Counted from the first letter of the stretch, positions 8,783-18,121 are shown. The stretch is 46,123 nt of DNA from Paenibacillus sp. YN15 (GCF_003285005.1 NZ_QMFA01000054.1:1-46123), one strand, 5' to 3'. The notes: generated by a model from the letters alone, not told the origin. Made by a program: numbers and translations.

Positions 8783-10216
8783 CTACTGCGGGCTTTGAAT
8801 ATCTAATGTGTTCCGGCTGTACCGCCGCATGGGATGGAGCGGATCGAAATCCTCCTCGGTATAGTCCGCCAAACTAATATAGTTCTTGTACACAATATCG
8901 CTTAAATATTGGTTATGCTGTGCGGTCAGCTGGCTGAGGCTATCCAGGGGCCCAGCCCGCTCGGCCATAATATCCGAGTAGGAGCTCATCCGTATGGTGT
9001 CCCCCGAGGTCCAGGATACGATGAACTTGGGCTCCCGGGGATAGGGGGATTCCTTCTCCCCGGGAAGAAATTCCTTCAGCCAGTTGGGAGTGGATTGGGC
9101 CTCCAGTCTGGCTTTTTGGGGAAGGGGGATCAGCTCGCCCTGCTCGTACATTTTACTCAGGTAGTCTATGGAATGCAGATAGTTCCACAGCTCGCCTGCT
9201 TCTTTGACATACGGCGTGCCGGATGAGATTACAAAAGGATGCTGGATGGACACCATCAGAGCCCCGGTTTGGCTGCCGGGCACAGTCTGGGGAGGGATGG
9301 CAATGCCGGTTCCAACGGCGGTTGTGTTGCGGGCCAGCTCCAGGTATTCCCGGTTGGTCATATGCATCATGCCGATGCTGCCTTGGCGGAACTGGGCCAG
9401 AGCCGTCTCCCGCATCAAGGTGGTTTCGCCGGGAAACAGCCCGCCGGATTTCTTCAGGTCCAGCATGGTATTGAACCAGGAACGGTATATGGTGAAATCA
9501 TAGCTTCCCTTGGCAAAGTCAAAATAATACAGGCTGCTGGAGGTACTGGCGGTTTCCATAGCCAGCCGGTAGGTTTCGATATCGCCGCCGGGCAGGGCGA
9601 AGCCGTATATCCCGTAGCCCGTGTTCCTGCCGGATATAAGGTTGGCGGTTTCCTTCAGCTTGTCCAGGGTGGCGGGCGGACTGTCCGGGTCCAGCCCGGC
9701 TTTGGCGAACAGATCCTTGTTATAGACCAGACGGAGGGTGATCAGCTCCGAGGGCAGGGAATAGAAGTGATTGTTAATCCGGGAATAATCGATGGCCCAC
9801 TCCGGATATTCCGCCAGAATGGACGGGGCGGCCACATTGGACAAGTCCATGAGCCAGTTTTTGTAGACATAGGTGCTGAGCCAGCCCGGGGATGCCTGGA
9901 AAATATCAGGGCTTTGTCCGGAGGTCAGGAGCATGTTCAGATTCTCGTCGTACCGCTCCCGGGGGAGGCTGACCAGCTCCACCTGGTAGTCTGTATGCTC
10001 CAGATTGTATTGCCGGATCAGTTCCTCCAGAAGCTGGGAGTGGACGCTGGACTGGACAGCCAGCTTCAACACGGTGGGGGTTATTCCGTTGCCCGGGGAT
10101 GTCTCGTGAACAGACGGTAGCCGGTCGCCGGAGGAGCCGCTGCAGCCCGGCGTCAAGGCAAGGGCTGAGGCCAGAGCCAGCGGGAGAAGAGGATGGCGGA
10201 AAAAAACCGATTTCAA
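8783..10216 (-). CDS. Second extracellular solute-binding lipoprotein, divergent from the sensor kinase
   Basis: This is an extracellular binding-protein-type lipoprotein of about 477 residues. I choose the TTG at 10216 because AAGGAG stands 8 bases upstream and the protein then opens with a signal peptide and Cys25 (ALTPGC, a weak lipobox). A longer ORF up to 10327 would add a hydrophilic leader and overlap the divergent kinase start. The body has the binding-protein pattern (SGQSPDIFQASPGWLSTYV, ITLRLVYNKDLFAKAGLDPD). The gene is transcribed away from the kinase gene. That arrangement suggests it presents a ligand to the kinase or takes part in uptake; this is inference. Confidence 0.82.
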   Translation of the reverse strand: MKSVFFRHPLLPLALASALALTPGCSGSSGDRLPSVHETSPGNGITPTVLKLAVQSSVHSQLLEELIRQYNLEHTDYQVELVSLPRERYDENLNMLLTSGQSPDIFQASPGWLSTYVYKNWLMDLSNVAAPSILAEYPEWAIDYSRINNHFYSLPSELITLRLVYNKDLFAKAGLDPDSPPATLDKLKETANLISGRNTGYGIYGFALPGGDIETYRLAMETASTSSSLYYFDFAKGSYDFTIYRSWFNTMLDLKKSGGLFPGETTLMRETALAQFRQGSIGMMHMTNREYLELARNTTAVGTGIAIPPQTVPGSQTGALMVSIQHPFVISSGTPYVKEAGELWNYLHSIDYLSKMYEQGELIPLPQKARLEAQSTPNWLKEFLPGEKESPYPREPKFIVSWTSGDTIRMSSYSDIMAERAGPLDSLSQLTAQHNQYLSDIVYKNYISLADYTEEDFDPLHPMRRYSRNTLDIQSPQ

Positions 10217-10307
10217 AATAACAACTCCTTCACGTATAATGGAAAGCGGAAGTCTGTCGGCGTCAAAGGATGCCGGTAGGCATTTATCCTCGGGGAGGGC
10301 CTGAACT

Positions 10308-12161
10308 ATGGCTGCCATATTCCGCATGATGTCCCGATATGTTCCATTCTACCACGTCAGCCTCAAAAATAGGCTGCTGCTTTATTTTTTGCTGCTGGTC
10401 ATTTTGCCGACCTCCATTATTTCCGTAACCATCTATGTCAATTCCGATCAGACGATTAAGGAAAATATCAGCATTTCCGTGCAGCAGAATCTGGTTATGG
10501 TAGAGAGTATGGTTCTCCAGAAGTTTGAAGAGATGAACACCCTGATGGATTCCATCTATATGAATGCCCAGATGACGGTGAAGCTGTCGGCGGAGCGGCC
10601 GGCCAACCAGATCGGCATTGTCAATGAGCTGGCTGATTTGGACAAGCTGGTCTCCGGCTATGTGCTGAATAATGGAGGCAGCCGGTATCTTCCCAAGCTG
10701 TATATGGTTAACCGACCCGAATACCTGCAATACAATTTTTCCAAATATGTGACCGCTCTGAACATCATTGAACAAGAGCCCTGGTATACCCGGCTTCCGC
10801 CCAAGGCGCGTTATATGGTCATCGGGCTGACCAAACAACCCGCTGCCCGGGATTCCGCCTACACCATGAAGCTGGGGAAACGGCTGTTCGGCATAAACAA
10901 CATCGCTCTGCCTTATTCCGCGCTGCTGACTCTGGAGGCCGACATTACGGAGTTCAACCGCATCTTGTCCCAATTGAAGCCGTCGGCCAACAGCTCCATT
11001 TTTATTCTGGACGAGTCCGGCGCCGTTGCGGCGAGCCCCGATCTGTCGCTTCTGGCCTCCAATCTTTCGGATATCCCCTATATCCGCGAGATTATGTCGA
11101 AGCCGGAGGAGACGATTATGGACTCTACGGAAATGGATGTGAACAAGGAGTCCTCTCTGGTTACCTTCCGCAAAATAAAGGGAACCGGGTGGACGGTGGT
11201 CAGCGTTTCGCCCATGAGCGATCTGAATGGCAAGCTGCTTGCCATCCGCAATGTGATGTACGCCGTATTGGGCTTGTGCATGGCATTGGCGGTGATCATT
11301 GCCGTGATTCTCTCCAACAGCATTACCCGGCCCATCCTGCAGGTGATCCGCTCCATGTCCTATGCCAAAAGCGGCAATTTCGATGTGGAGGTGGAATATA
11401 AGCCCAAGGATGAGTTTTCCCATCTGGTGAACCAGTACAATAAGATGATCCGGCAAATCAAGGAGCTGTTCCACAAGCTTTATGTCAGCGAGGTCAAAAA
11501 GAAGGAAGCGGAGCTCAAGGCGCTCCAGGCCCAGATCAACCCGCATTTTTTGTACAACACCTTGGATTCCATCAATTGGATTGCCCTGCGCCATAAGGTG
11601 CCGGAAATCAGCAAAATGGTCACCTCTTTGTCGGACTTTTTCCGCTACAGCCTGAACAAAGGGAATACGATTATTTCGGTGCAGGACGAGCTGAATCAGG
11701 TGAAGAGCTATCTGGCCATCCAGCATATCCGCTTCCAGGAGCGCCTGTCCTATACCATCGAAGCGGAACCGGAAATAGCCGGCTGTTATACCATCAAGCT
11801 GATCCTGCAGCCGCTGGTGGAAAACTCCCTGATCCACGGCATTGAGAAGCGGCTTGGTCCCGGAACCATTGGCATCAAGGCCTATCTCACGGAGGGATGG
11901 GTGCGGATTGAGGTCCGGGATGACGGCATCGGGGCGGATGTGGAGCTGCTCAATGCCATGCTGGACAGTCCGGAGGAGGCCGGGGGCAAGTCCTTCGGGC
12001 TGAACAATGTGCATCAGCGTATCCGGCAAGCCTTTGGCAGAGAGTCAGGCTTGCGGTTCGCGGCTAATCCGGAGCAGGGAATCACAGCGATTGTATCCTT
12101 CCCGGCAATAATGAATATGGAGGAGGCGCGCCATGATCTGGAAGATGATTATCGCGGATGA
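10308..12161 (+). CDS. Membrane sensor histidine kinase, YesM type
   Basis: This 617-residue kinase autophosphorylates and passes the phosphate to the response regulator directly downstream. A first membrane segment (about 22-44) is followed by an extracellular sensing region of roughly 280 residues (dCache-like), a second membrane segment (about 318-340), a HAMP linker and the His_kinase domain. The phosphoacceptor is His413 in QINPHFLYNTL. A HATPase domain follows, with N, G1 and G2-type boxes (LVENSLIHG, RDDGIGAD, FGLNNVHQRI). The ATG at 10308 has GGGGAGG 8 bases upstream. Its end overlaps the regulator start by 29 bp, so the two are translationally coupled. Confidence 0.93.
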   Translation: MAAIFRMMSRYVPFYHVSLKNRLLLYFLLLVILPTSIISVTIYVNSDQTIKENISISVQQNLVMVESMVLQKFEEMNTLMDSIYMNAQMTVKLSAERPANQIGIVNELADLDKLVSGYVLNNGGSRYLPKLYMVNRPEYLQYNFSKYVTALNIIEQEPWYTRLPPKARYMVIGLTKQPAARDSAYTMKLGKRLFGINNIALPYSALLTLEADITEFNRILSQLKPSANSSIFILDESGAVAASPDLSLLASNLSDIPYIREIMSKPEETIMDSTEMDVNKESSLVTFRKIKGTGWTVVSVSPMSDLNGKLLAIRNVMYAVLGLCMALAVIIAVILSNSITRPILQVIRSMSYAKSGNFDVEVEYKPKDEFSHLVNQYNKMIRQIKELFHKLYVSEVKKKEAELKALQAQINPHFLYNTLDSINWIALRHKVPEISKMVTSLSDFFRYSLNKGNTIISVQDELNQVKSYLAIQHIRFQERLSYTIEAEPEIAGCYTIKLILQPLVENSLIHGIEKRLGPGTIGIKAYLTEGWVRIEVRDDGIGADVELLNAMLDSPEEAGGKSFGLNNVHQRIRQAFGRESGLRFAANPEQGITAIVSFPAIMNMEEARHDLEDDYRG

Positions 12162-13755
12162 TGAGATGAATGTGCGGGAGGGTCTGCGGGAGGTAGTGGA
12201 TTGGGCAGCCATGGGCATTGAGGTGATTGCCCTTGCGGCCAACGGCCAGGAGGCGTATGACCTGTGCATCGCCCACAAGCCGGATATTCTGCTTACGGAC
12301 ATCCGGATGCCCATGTTCGACGGGCTGGAGGTATCCGCCCGGCTGAAGGAAGCCACACCCTTGCTCCGCATTATTATTATTAGCGGAATCCAGGATTTTC
12401 ATTACGTGAAAACAGCCTTGAAGCTGGAGGCGGACGGGTATTTGCTGAAGCCCATTAAGCTGGACGAGCTGACGGAAACGGTGAGCCAGGTAGTGGCCTC
12501 CATGGAAGCGGAGCGGGCGCGCAAGCTCCAGGTGGAGCGGATGGAGCAGAATTTGAAGGAATCCATGCCTGTTCTGAAGGAAAAATTCATGGCTGATCTG
12601 CTGACGGGGATTTTTAAAAACAGGGAGGAAATCAGCCGGAAGCTGGCTTTTTTCCATATTCCTCTGGAGGAAACGGGGGCCTGGAAGATTGCCTTGCTCC
12701 AAATGGATGACTACGAGCAGGCGGTGGAGCTGTACAGCGAGAAATACCGCAATTTGTTGGGGTTTTCCGTGAGGAATATTATGGATGATATTCTTAAAAG
12801 TAGAAAAAACGGCGTGGCGGTAACGTTGAAGGAGGATGAGTACGCGGTGCTTTTTTCCTCCTCGGATACGGAGGACAGCAAGATACCGGATATTTGCCAG
12901 GAGATGATCCAATCCATTGCCGCCTATCTGAAAATCCCCATGTCCGCAGGCATCGGCAACAGGGTCAATGATTTGGCCGAGCTGTATCTGTCCTGCCAGG
13001 AGGCCCGTTCCGCGGTAGAGTATAAATTTTTTACCGGCAGAGGGTCCTTGGTGGATATCCGCGACATCGGCAGCGCCCGGATGGCTCTGGATGTCAGCTC
13101 CATGTATGACGGCCAGGCCAAGGTAATCCAGATGATGCGGCTGGGGGATACGGAAACCGTCCGGAACAAGGCCGGGGAAATTCTGTCGGCCCTGCGCTCC
13201 AACCGCTCGCTTCCGGCAGGCTACGTGCAGAGCATCTGCGTGGAGCTGGTGACGCTGGCCTCCAAGGCGTTCCTGGAGCTGGGGGAGGAGGTGGAGACCA
13301 CCGGTCTGTCCCTTCCCAACATGATCCAGGACATCTACCGCCAGGACAATGCGGCGGACCTGACGGAGCTGGTGCTGGATTTCCTGGAGCAGATGACTCT
13401 TTATATGGCCAAGCGCCACAAGAACAAGAACAGCGCCACCATCAAGAAAATCAAGGATCTGATTGCCGCCAAATATATGGAGAACCTGACGGTGGCCCGC
13501 ATCTCAGAGGAAATCTTCCTGTCCCCCAACTATATCAGCCTGGTGTTCAAGAAGGAGACAGGGGAGAGCGTCACGGAATATCTCACCAAGGTGCGGATGG
13601 AGGCGGCCAAGGAGCTTCTGCTGGACAAGGATCTGAAGATTCTCGACATCTCGGAAATGGTGGGCTACGAGAACGCCACCTACTTCAGCACCGTGTTCAA
13701 GAAGCATACAGGGCTGCATCCGCAGAAGTATCGCTCGCTGTATCAGACGGAGTAG
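12133..13755 (+). CDS. Response regulator with AraC-type DNA-binding domain, YesN type
   Basis: This 540-residue protein has an N-terminal receiver domain with acidic residues D9/D10, phosphoacceptor D56 (LLTDIRMP) and Lys near residue 106. A long middle region follows, and the C terminus carries two AraC helix-turn-helix units (MENLTVARISEEIFLSPNYISLVFK; ILDISEMVGYENATYFSTVFK). It is expected to be phosphorylated by the upstream kinase and to activate the nearby carbohydrate uptake operon. The start overlaps the end of the kinase gene, with GGAGG just upstream. Length and layout are standard for YesN proteins of Paenibacillus. Confidence 0.93.
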   Translation: MIWKMIIADDEMNVREGLREVVDWAAMGIEVIALAANGQEAYDLCIAHKPDILLTDIRMPMFDGLEVSARLKEATPLLRIIIISGIQDFHYVKTALKLEADGYLLKPIKLDELTETVSQVVASMEAERARKLQVERMEQNLKESMPVLKEKFMADLLTGIFKNREEISRKLAFFHIPLEETGAWKIALLQMDDYEQAVELYSEKYRNLLGFSVRNIMDDILKSRKNGVAVTLKEDEYAVLFSSSDTEDSKIPDICQEMIQSIAAYLKIPMSAGIGNRVNDLAELYLSCQEARSAVEYKFFTGRGSLVDIRDIGSARMALDVSSMYDGQAKVIQMMRLGDTETVRNKAGEILSALRSNRSLPAGYVQSICVELVTLASKAFLELGEEVETTGLSLPNMIQDIYRQDNAADLTELVLDFLEQMTLYMAKRHKNKNSATIKKIKDLIAAKYMENLTVARISEEIFLSPNYISLVFKKETGESVTEYLTKVRMEAAKELLLDKDLKILDISEMVGYENATYFSTVFKKHTGLHPQKYRSLYQTE

Positions 13756-13761
13756 GGGGAG

Positions 13762-13814
13762 GGCTCGGCTCCTCCAGCCGAGCCGCGGCAAAACCCGCCC
13801 TTTAGGAGGGCGGG
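13762..13814 (+). terminator. Double hairpin after the response-regulator gene
   Basis: Two GC-rich stem-loops follow the stop at 13755: GGCTCGGCT / AGCCGAGCC (13762-13784) and CCCGCCC / GGGCGGG (13794-13814). Neither has a good T run, so termination efficiency is uncertain. Confidence 0.45.
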
Positions 13815-13855
13815 CCCAGCTTGAGGGGCAAATTCCCTCTGCTGGAGGAGCCGCG

Positions 13856-14209
13856 CAGGGCAATCGCATTAGACTAAGGCAGAGGGAGCGCGGAAGCCGG
13901 GTTTTCGTATCCAGGTTTTGTATGCGTCAGAAGGACAAAACCTTCCCGAATGTCCGTTGGAAAGTGGACATCGCGGCTGCAAAGGTTGCTCTGGGATACA
14001 TGTCTATATATGGTAGTAGAATAGCGTTTGTTTTCCGTATATTGTGTTTTGTGAGCGAAGTAGGGAAGGGAAGAGCTATTCTGCCGATGTCCACTATATG
14101 AAAGACAAAATTCGCAAAATGTCTACCGTGAAGGAACAAAACCACCAGAGCAATCACGTTAGAAGCGCATAGAGGCGTGTTTCGTACAAAGTCTAATGCA
14201 ATTGCTCTG
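13856..14209. mobile_element. Possible 354-bp inverted-repeat element without coding capacity
   Basis: CAGGGCAATCGCATTAGAC at 13856-13874 is matched, inverted, by GTCTAATGCAATTGCTCTG at 14191-14209 (17 of 19 positions). A further partial inverse copy begins at 14146. The outer flanks AGGAGCCGCG and AGGAGCCGAG are alike at 9 of 10 positions and could be an aged target duplication. No ORF is present. The pattern fits a MITE-like element, but a single copy was seen. Confidence 0.45.
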
Positions 14210-14221
14210 AGGAGCCGAGGT

Positions 14222-14652
14222 CTGCATCTTAAAGGGATTTTAGGAGTCCTTGTTGTCTGGCGCGGGCACATTATGCTCTCAATTCCAAATTACTTGTTAT
14301 CTGCTTTTAGTGACAACATCTCCGATGTATGGTAGATGGTGGCGGGATGTTGGGAATGTGGGGGAATATGGAATAATACCCATAATGCAAAAGTACACTT
14401 ATTTCTCGGGTCAGCCGCTGAAACGGAGGGTATCATGCAAAAGTGCAGTTAAATCACGCGGATTTCAGCTTTTGGGGCGGTTTCAAGCGAAAATAAGTGC
14501 ACTTTTGCAAGAAGAGAGCGAAAAAGAGGGCTCACGGCCCAAAATAACTGCACTTTTGAGCACTTTTGCATGATAACATTGGAAGATGCTGGATCTACAG
14601 CAGGATGGCGCTCAAGACAGTTAGGGTGTATGGGCAATAGCTGAGTAGTTAC
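14222..14652. mobile_element. MITE copy 1, left end missing
   Basis: This stretch is clearly homologous, in the same orientation, to 38760-39226, with shared blocks such as GTTATCTGCTTTTAGTGACA and GGTCAGCCGCTGAAACGGAG. The right terminal repeat TAGCTGAGTAGTTAC (14638-14652) is present. The left terminal repeat found in copy 2 is absent, so this copy is truncated. Inside are several direct and inverted copies of TGCAAAAGTGCA, which would fold into long hairpins. There is no coding sequence. Confidence 0.75.
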
Positions 14653-14731
14653 GATGTTAGTCCGTCCAGGTAATCATCGCATCCCGCATCTCTATTTGAC
14701 ATCTTTGGCAAAAAACCGGCTTTCCGTTGCG

Positions 14732-16003
14732 TCAACCGTTTCCCCTGACCAGGGAGGCCGCGCCGCAGCCGGCGGCATGTCCGGTGCTGAACGCTGCGGT
14801 AATGTTGTAGCCCCCGGTATAGCCGTGGATGTCCAGCACCTCGCCGCAGAAGAACAGCCCCGGCATCAGCTTGGACTCCATGGTCCCGGGATGGACCTCC
14901 TTCAGGTTCACTCCGCCGCCGGTGACGAAGGCTTCCTCCAGGGACAGGGTTCCGGAAATCTGCAGCGGAAAAGCCTTCAATACCTGGGCCAAGGCCTGGA
15001 CCGGCTGCTTGGGCAAATTGTCGCCGGTGATCTCCTCCCGCAAGCCCGATTTGGCCAGGAGAATCGGGATCATCCGCTCCGGGAGAAGCCGTTTCAGCAC
15101 ATTTTTCAGCGCCTTCTTGGGCTCCTCCTGGGCAAGTCCGCTGATCCGATTGTACAAGGCCTCGGCGGATTCCTCCGGGAACAGGTCCAGAGTGAGCTTC
15201 ACGGCGGAGAGGTCAAACTGCTTTTTTACTTTATATACGAATTGGCTGCACCTTAGGGCGGCGGGACCGGACAGGCCGAAGTGGGTAAAAATCACATCGC
15301 CCCGATGCACCGCCGCCGTTTTGCCCTTGGGGGTCCAGACCGACACGGCAATGTCCCTGAGGGAAATCCCCTGCAGCTCCTTGCTCTGGATGAAGGTGTC
15401 CCGGGAGACCAGGGGAACCTCGGTGGGAAATAGCTCGGTGATGGTGTGCCCAGCCGCCTCCGCCCAGGCATAACCATCCCCTGTGGAGCCCGTGTGGGGA
15501 ACGGACTTGCCGCCTACGGCCACAATGACAGCTTTGCTCCCGATGGTTTCGCCGGAGCGGAGTTTGACCCCTGCCGCCCTGTTTTCCTCAAAAAGTACTT
15601 CCGCCACCGGCTGGTTGACCCGGATATCCACATGAAGCGCCCTTACCCGGTCTACCAGTGCGCTTACCACTGTTTTTGCTTTATCCGTCACGGGGAACAT
15701 CCGGCCATTGTCCTCTTCCTTCAGCGGGATGCCCATCTCCTCAAAAAACGCCATGATCTCGCGGTTGCCGAAGGCGGCCAGCGCGCTGTACAAAAACCGC
15801 CCGTTGCCGGGGATATGCCGGATCAGCTCCTCCAGCTCCTTGGCGTTGGTGACATTGCAGCGCCCGCCGCCGGAGATGCCCAGCTTGCGGCCCAGCTTAT
15901 CTCCCTTGTCCAGCAGCAGGGTCCGCGCTCCGCGGCTTGCGGCGGCAATGGCCGCCATCAGCCCGGAGGGGCCGCCGCCGATTACGATTACATCATATAG
16001 CAT
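14732..16003 (-). CDS. NAD(P)/FAD-dependent oxidoreductase, HI0933/BaiN (YhiN) family
   Basis: This is a 423-residue cytosolic flavoprotein. The N terminus is a Rossmann FAD site ([20 protein letters not shown]), followed by the family signature [16 protein letters not shown]. The C-terminal half has the [10 protein letters not shown] motif, and the closing [19 protein letters not shown] loop binds FAD. The ATG at 16003 is chosen over an upstream in-frame ATG at 16033 because TTGGAGG stands just before it and homologues start at the Rossmann fold. BaiN proteins are linked to bile-acid dehydroxylation, but most members, as here, have no proven substrate. It appears to be a single-gene unit. 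Confidence 0.9.
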   Translation of the reverse strand: MLYDVIVIGGGPSGLMAAIAAASRGARTLLLDKGDKLGRKLGISGGGRCNVTNAKELEELIRHIPGNGRFLYSALAAFGNREIMAFFEEMGIPLKEEDNGRMFPVTDKAKTVVSALVDRVRALHVDIRVNQPVAEVLFEENRAAGVKLRSGETIGSKAVIVAVGGKSVPHTGSTGDGYAWAEAAGHTITELFPTEVPLVSRDTFIQSKELQGISLRDIAVSVWTPKGKTAAVHRGDVIFTHFGLSGPAALRCSQFVYKVKKQFDLSAVKLTLDLFPEESAEALYNRISGLAQEEPKKALKNVLKRLLPERMIPILLAKSGLREEITGDNLPKQPVQALAQVLKAFPLQISGTLSLEEAFVTGGGVNLKEVHPGTMESKLMPGLFFCGEVLDIHGYTGGYNITAAFSTGHAAGCGAASLVRGNG

Positions 16004-16204
16004 GGGAAAGGCCTCCAATATCCTACTTGACATATAAACCTATGGTGCCTAATCCGCCTCGCTAAGTCAAGCCGGTGGGGATCGGCGTTTGGGGATAGTC
16101 CTGCGCTACAAACCATGCTCCATGTCATAGTCCATTCGGCTCCCGCGCATACTAACGCTGGCAGCTGGCAACAGCGCTTATCCGACAACCGGAAGGAGAT
16201 GACG

Positions 16205-16330
16205 ATGATGGCCAACAAAGGAACCTCCAAAATGGAAAAAACCAAGGATTCCCTGAAGAACTTCAAGCCGAACCGGAACAAAACGGCGGAGGATAAAGCC
16301 ATTGACGGGCCCAACGCCCCGGCTGAATAA
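16205..16330 (+). CDS. Small hydrophilic protein, about 41 residues, function unknown
   Basis: The short ORF has a strong ribosome site (GGAAGGAG at 16191-16198) in front of adjacent ATG codons at 16205 and 16208. I take the first as the start. The product is rich in Lys, Asn and Asp, has no membrane segment, and ends DGPNAPAE. Its composition resembles small spore-associated proteins of Bacillota, but I recognise no family. A longer reading from 16115 lacks a ribosome site. Confidence 0.5.
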   Translation: MMANKGTSKMEKTKDSLKNFKPNRNKTAEDKAIDGPNAPAE

Positions 16331-16453
16331 AACGCTCTTCTCCGGCTGCGTTCCGTTATAGGTCAATCCGGTTGCGCGAACAGGTCCGGCATGTGATAAT
16401 ACTACTTAAGATTAATTCTCATTAGAAAATTAAACTTAAGGAGTGAAAGGTAC

Positions 16454-16888
16454 ATGTCGATGACATTTGATGCGTATATGCGCGATGTGGTGCAGCCCAT
16501 GCGCGATGAGCTGACACGCCTGGGCGTGAAGGAGCTGCGGACCCCGGAGGAAGTAACGGAAGCGCTGGATATTGCCGAAGGAACCGCCATGGTGGTGGTC
16601 AATTCCGTATGCGGCTGCGCCGCGGGCAACGCCCGTCCGGCGGTGGCGGCGGCTTTGCAGCACAGCAAGGTGCCGGACCGGCTGTACACGGTGTTCGCCG
16701 GCCAGGATAAGGAGGCGACAGCCAAGGCGCGGGAATATTTTGCGCCGTATCCGCCGTCTTCTCCCTCCATTGCCATCCTGAAGGACGGCAAGCTGGTTCA
16801 GCTGATAGAGCGGCACCGGATCGAGGACCGCACCGCCGGCGAAATCGCCGCCGACCTCAAGGACGCCTTCGACCAGTTTTGCGGGTAA
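16454..16888 (+). CDS. brxB: Bacilliredoxin, BrxA/BrxB (YphP/YqiW) family
   Basis: This 144-residue thioredoxin-fold protein removes bacillithiol from S-bacillithiolated proteins in the cytosol. The family-defining CGC active site is seen at residues 53-55 in NSVCGCAAGNARP. The conserved opening (FDAYMRDVVQPMRDELTRLG) and the FAPYPPSSPS loop are present, and the length matches the family. The ATG at 16454 follows AAGGAG. An AT-rich stretch just upstream (16396-16440) contains the promoter region. A good terminator follows at 16929. Confidence 0.93.
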   Translation: MSMTFDAYMRDVVQPMRDELTRLGVKELRTPEEVTEALDIAEGTAMVVVNSVCGCAAGNARPAVAAALQHSKVPDRLYTVFAGQDKEATAKAREYFAPYPPSSPSIAILKDGKLVQLIERHRIEDRTAGEIAADLKDAFDQFCG

Positions 16889-16928
16889 GCAGCGGGCCAA
16901 ACCCGAGGCTGAACGCGGCAAGGAGTTT

Positions 16929-16958
16929 ATCCGTTCCGGTTTTCCGGGGCGGATTTTT
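16929..16958 (+). terminator. Rho-independent terminator after brxB
   Basis: The nested stem ATCCG-tt-CCGG / CCGG-gg-CGGAT with a TTTT loop ends in a run of five T at 16954-16958. It lies 40 bp after the brxB stop. The rest of 16959-17186 holds nothing recognisable. Confidence 0.75.
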
Positions 16959-17186
16959 GCTGTACTGGGGGGACCGTGGTTTCTACCTGAGCAGACAGAG
17001 AATCCGTTATGGAGCGCTGAACGGGTCCGCGAAAAACTCAAAACCGGCAAAATGGGAAAAATAACGGAAGCTGAGTCCGGATACATCTTCCCTCTCCCCT
17101 CCGCCAGCCGCAAGGCAGCCGCCGCTACTGCTGGCGTCCAAACAAACGGCCCGGCTTCAATTCCTTTCAAACTGCCAATTCTGCTC

Positions 17187-17253
17187 TTGAAATCCTCACC
17201 GGGAGGTCTATACTAGAAGCAGACGGATTTTTGAGTCAGGTTATATGACCTGA
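17187..17253 (+). promoter_or_regulatory. Promoter with downstream palindromic operator, NadE-like gene
   Basis: A -35 box TTGAAA (17187-17192) and -10 box TATACT (17209-17214) are separated by 16 bases. Starting 22 bases downstream is the palindrome TCAGGT-TATATG-ACCTGA (17236-17253), well placed as a repressor site in the leader. The regulator is unknown. Confidence 0.6.
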
Positions 17254-17332
17254 GTGGCGGCGAATTGTGGTAATGTGAAATTTGATAACTAATCGGGTTA
17301 TGGATTATGACCGAAGGAAGGGTGGATGGACT

Positions 17333-18121
17333 ATGAGCCTGCAGGAGGAGATTATTGCCCGTTTTGGGGTGAGGCCGGCAATTGATCCGGACCAGGAAAT
17401 CGGAAGGCGGGTGGATTTCCTGAAGCGCCATGTCACACAAGCGGGAGCCCGCGGCCTGCTCATTGCCATCACCTGCGAAGCGGACAGTGCGGTTGCTGCG
17501 GCCTTGTGCAAACGTGCCGCCGATTCTCTCACGGAGGAAACGGGCGGCACCTTTCTGGCGGTGGGCGTGCTCCAGCCGTACGGCGAGGAGCCGGAGCTGG
17601 AGGCTTGTTATGCCTTGGCCAAGGCGCTGGACCTCCAGCACATCATCGAAACCAATATAGAGGATGCGGTGGGCGAAATTTCCCTGGAGGCGGAATTTGG
17701 CCTGAAGTCCATCGGCATCCACCAGCATTTAAGCCGCGGCGGCAAGGAGCAGGTGAAGTCCCGTACCCGGAGCATCATGCAGGGGGCCCTGGCAGGCGAG
17801 CTGAACCTGCTGGTGGCAAGCGCAGACCACGCCTCCAAAGCAGCGGCAGGATTGTTTGCGGAGGAGGCGAGGAGCACCGATGTCAGGCCGTTGGCCTCCC
17901 TTTCCGGCAATCAGGTGGGCCAATTGGCCGCACATCTTGGAATTCCCCTGACGGCGGAGAACGGGCCGAAGGCCGGGACGGGTTTTCCCGGGGCAGGCGT
18001 AAGCCTGGAGGAATACAGTCTTTATCTGGAGGGCGGCACACTTCCCGCCGGAACTCAGACAAAGCTGGAGGAGCAATACCGGCGCGCCCACCATAAGGGT
18101 ACGCTGCCCCCGGGAATCTGA
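17333..18121 (+). CDS. NadE-like protein with degraded ATP-binding loop
   Basis: The 263-residue product aligns from end to end with ammonia-dependent NAD synthetase (Bacillus NadE, about 272 residues): opening SLQEEIIARFGVRPAIDPDQ, central VKSRTRSIMQGALAGE, ADHASKAAAGLF and the terminal AHHKGTLPPG. The PP-loop SGGQDS of NadE is replaced here by TCEADS. The GTDHAAEAVTGFF...GDGGAD segment is degraded to SADHASKAAAGLF...RSTD, and TKRQGR is replaced by SGNQVG. It therefore probably cannot adenylate deamido-NAD. It may be a regulatory or binding paralogue, and a real NadE should exist elsewhere. The start at 17333 fits the NadE N terminus. Confidence 0.75.
   Translation: MSLQEEIIARFGVRPAIDPDQEIGRRVDFLKRHVTQAGARGLLIAITCEADSAVAAALCKRAADSLTEETGGTFLAVGVLQPYGEEPELEACYALAKALDLQHIIETNIEDAVGEISLEAEFGLKSIGIHQHLSRGGKEQVKSRTRSIMQGALAGELNLLVASADHASKAAAGLFAEEARSTDVRPLASLSGNQVGQLAAHLGIPLTAENGPKAGTGFPGAGVSLEEYSLYLEGGTLPAGTQTKLEEQYRRAHHKGTLPPGI

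Noticed and set aside
10284-12029. A 581-residue ORF antisense to the sensor kinase
   Set aside because: It is a shadow of the GC-rich kinase gene, rich in His/Gln/Gly/Leu, without ribosome site or family motifs.
16396-16440. Fur-like box in front of brxB
   Set aside because: The AT-rich stretch has only one good half-site; the other half matches poorly.
16879-17064. 61-residue ORF after brxB
   Set aside because: It overlaps the brxB terminator and has no ribosome site.
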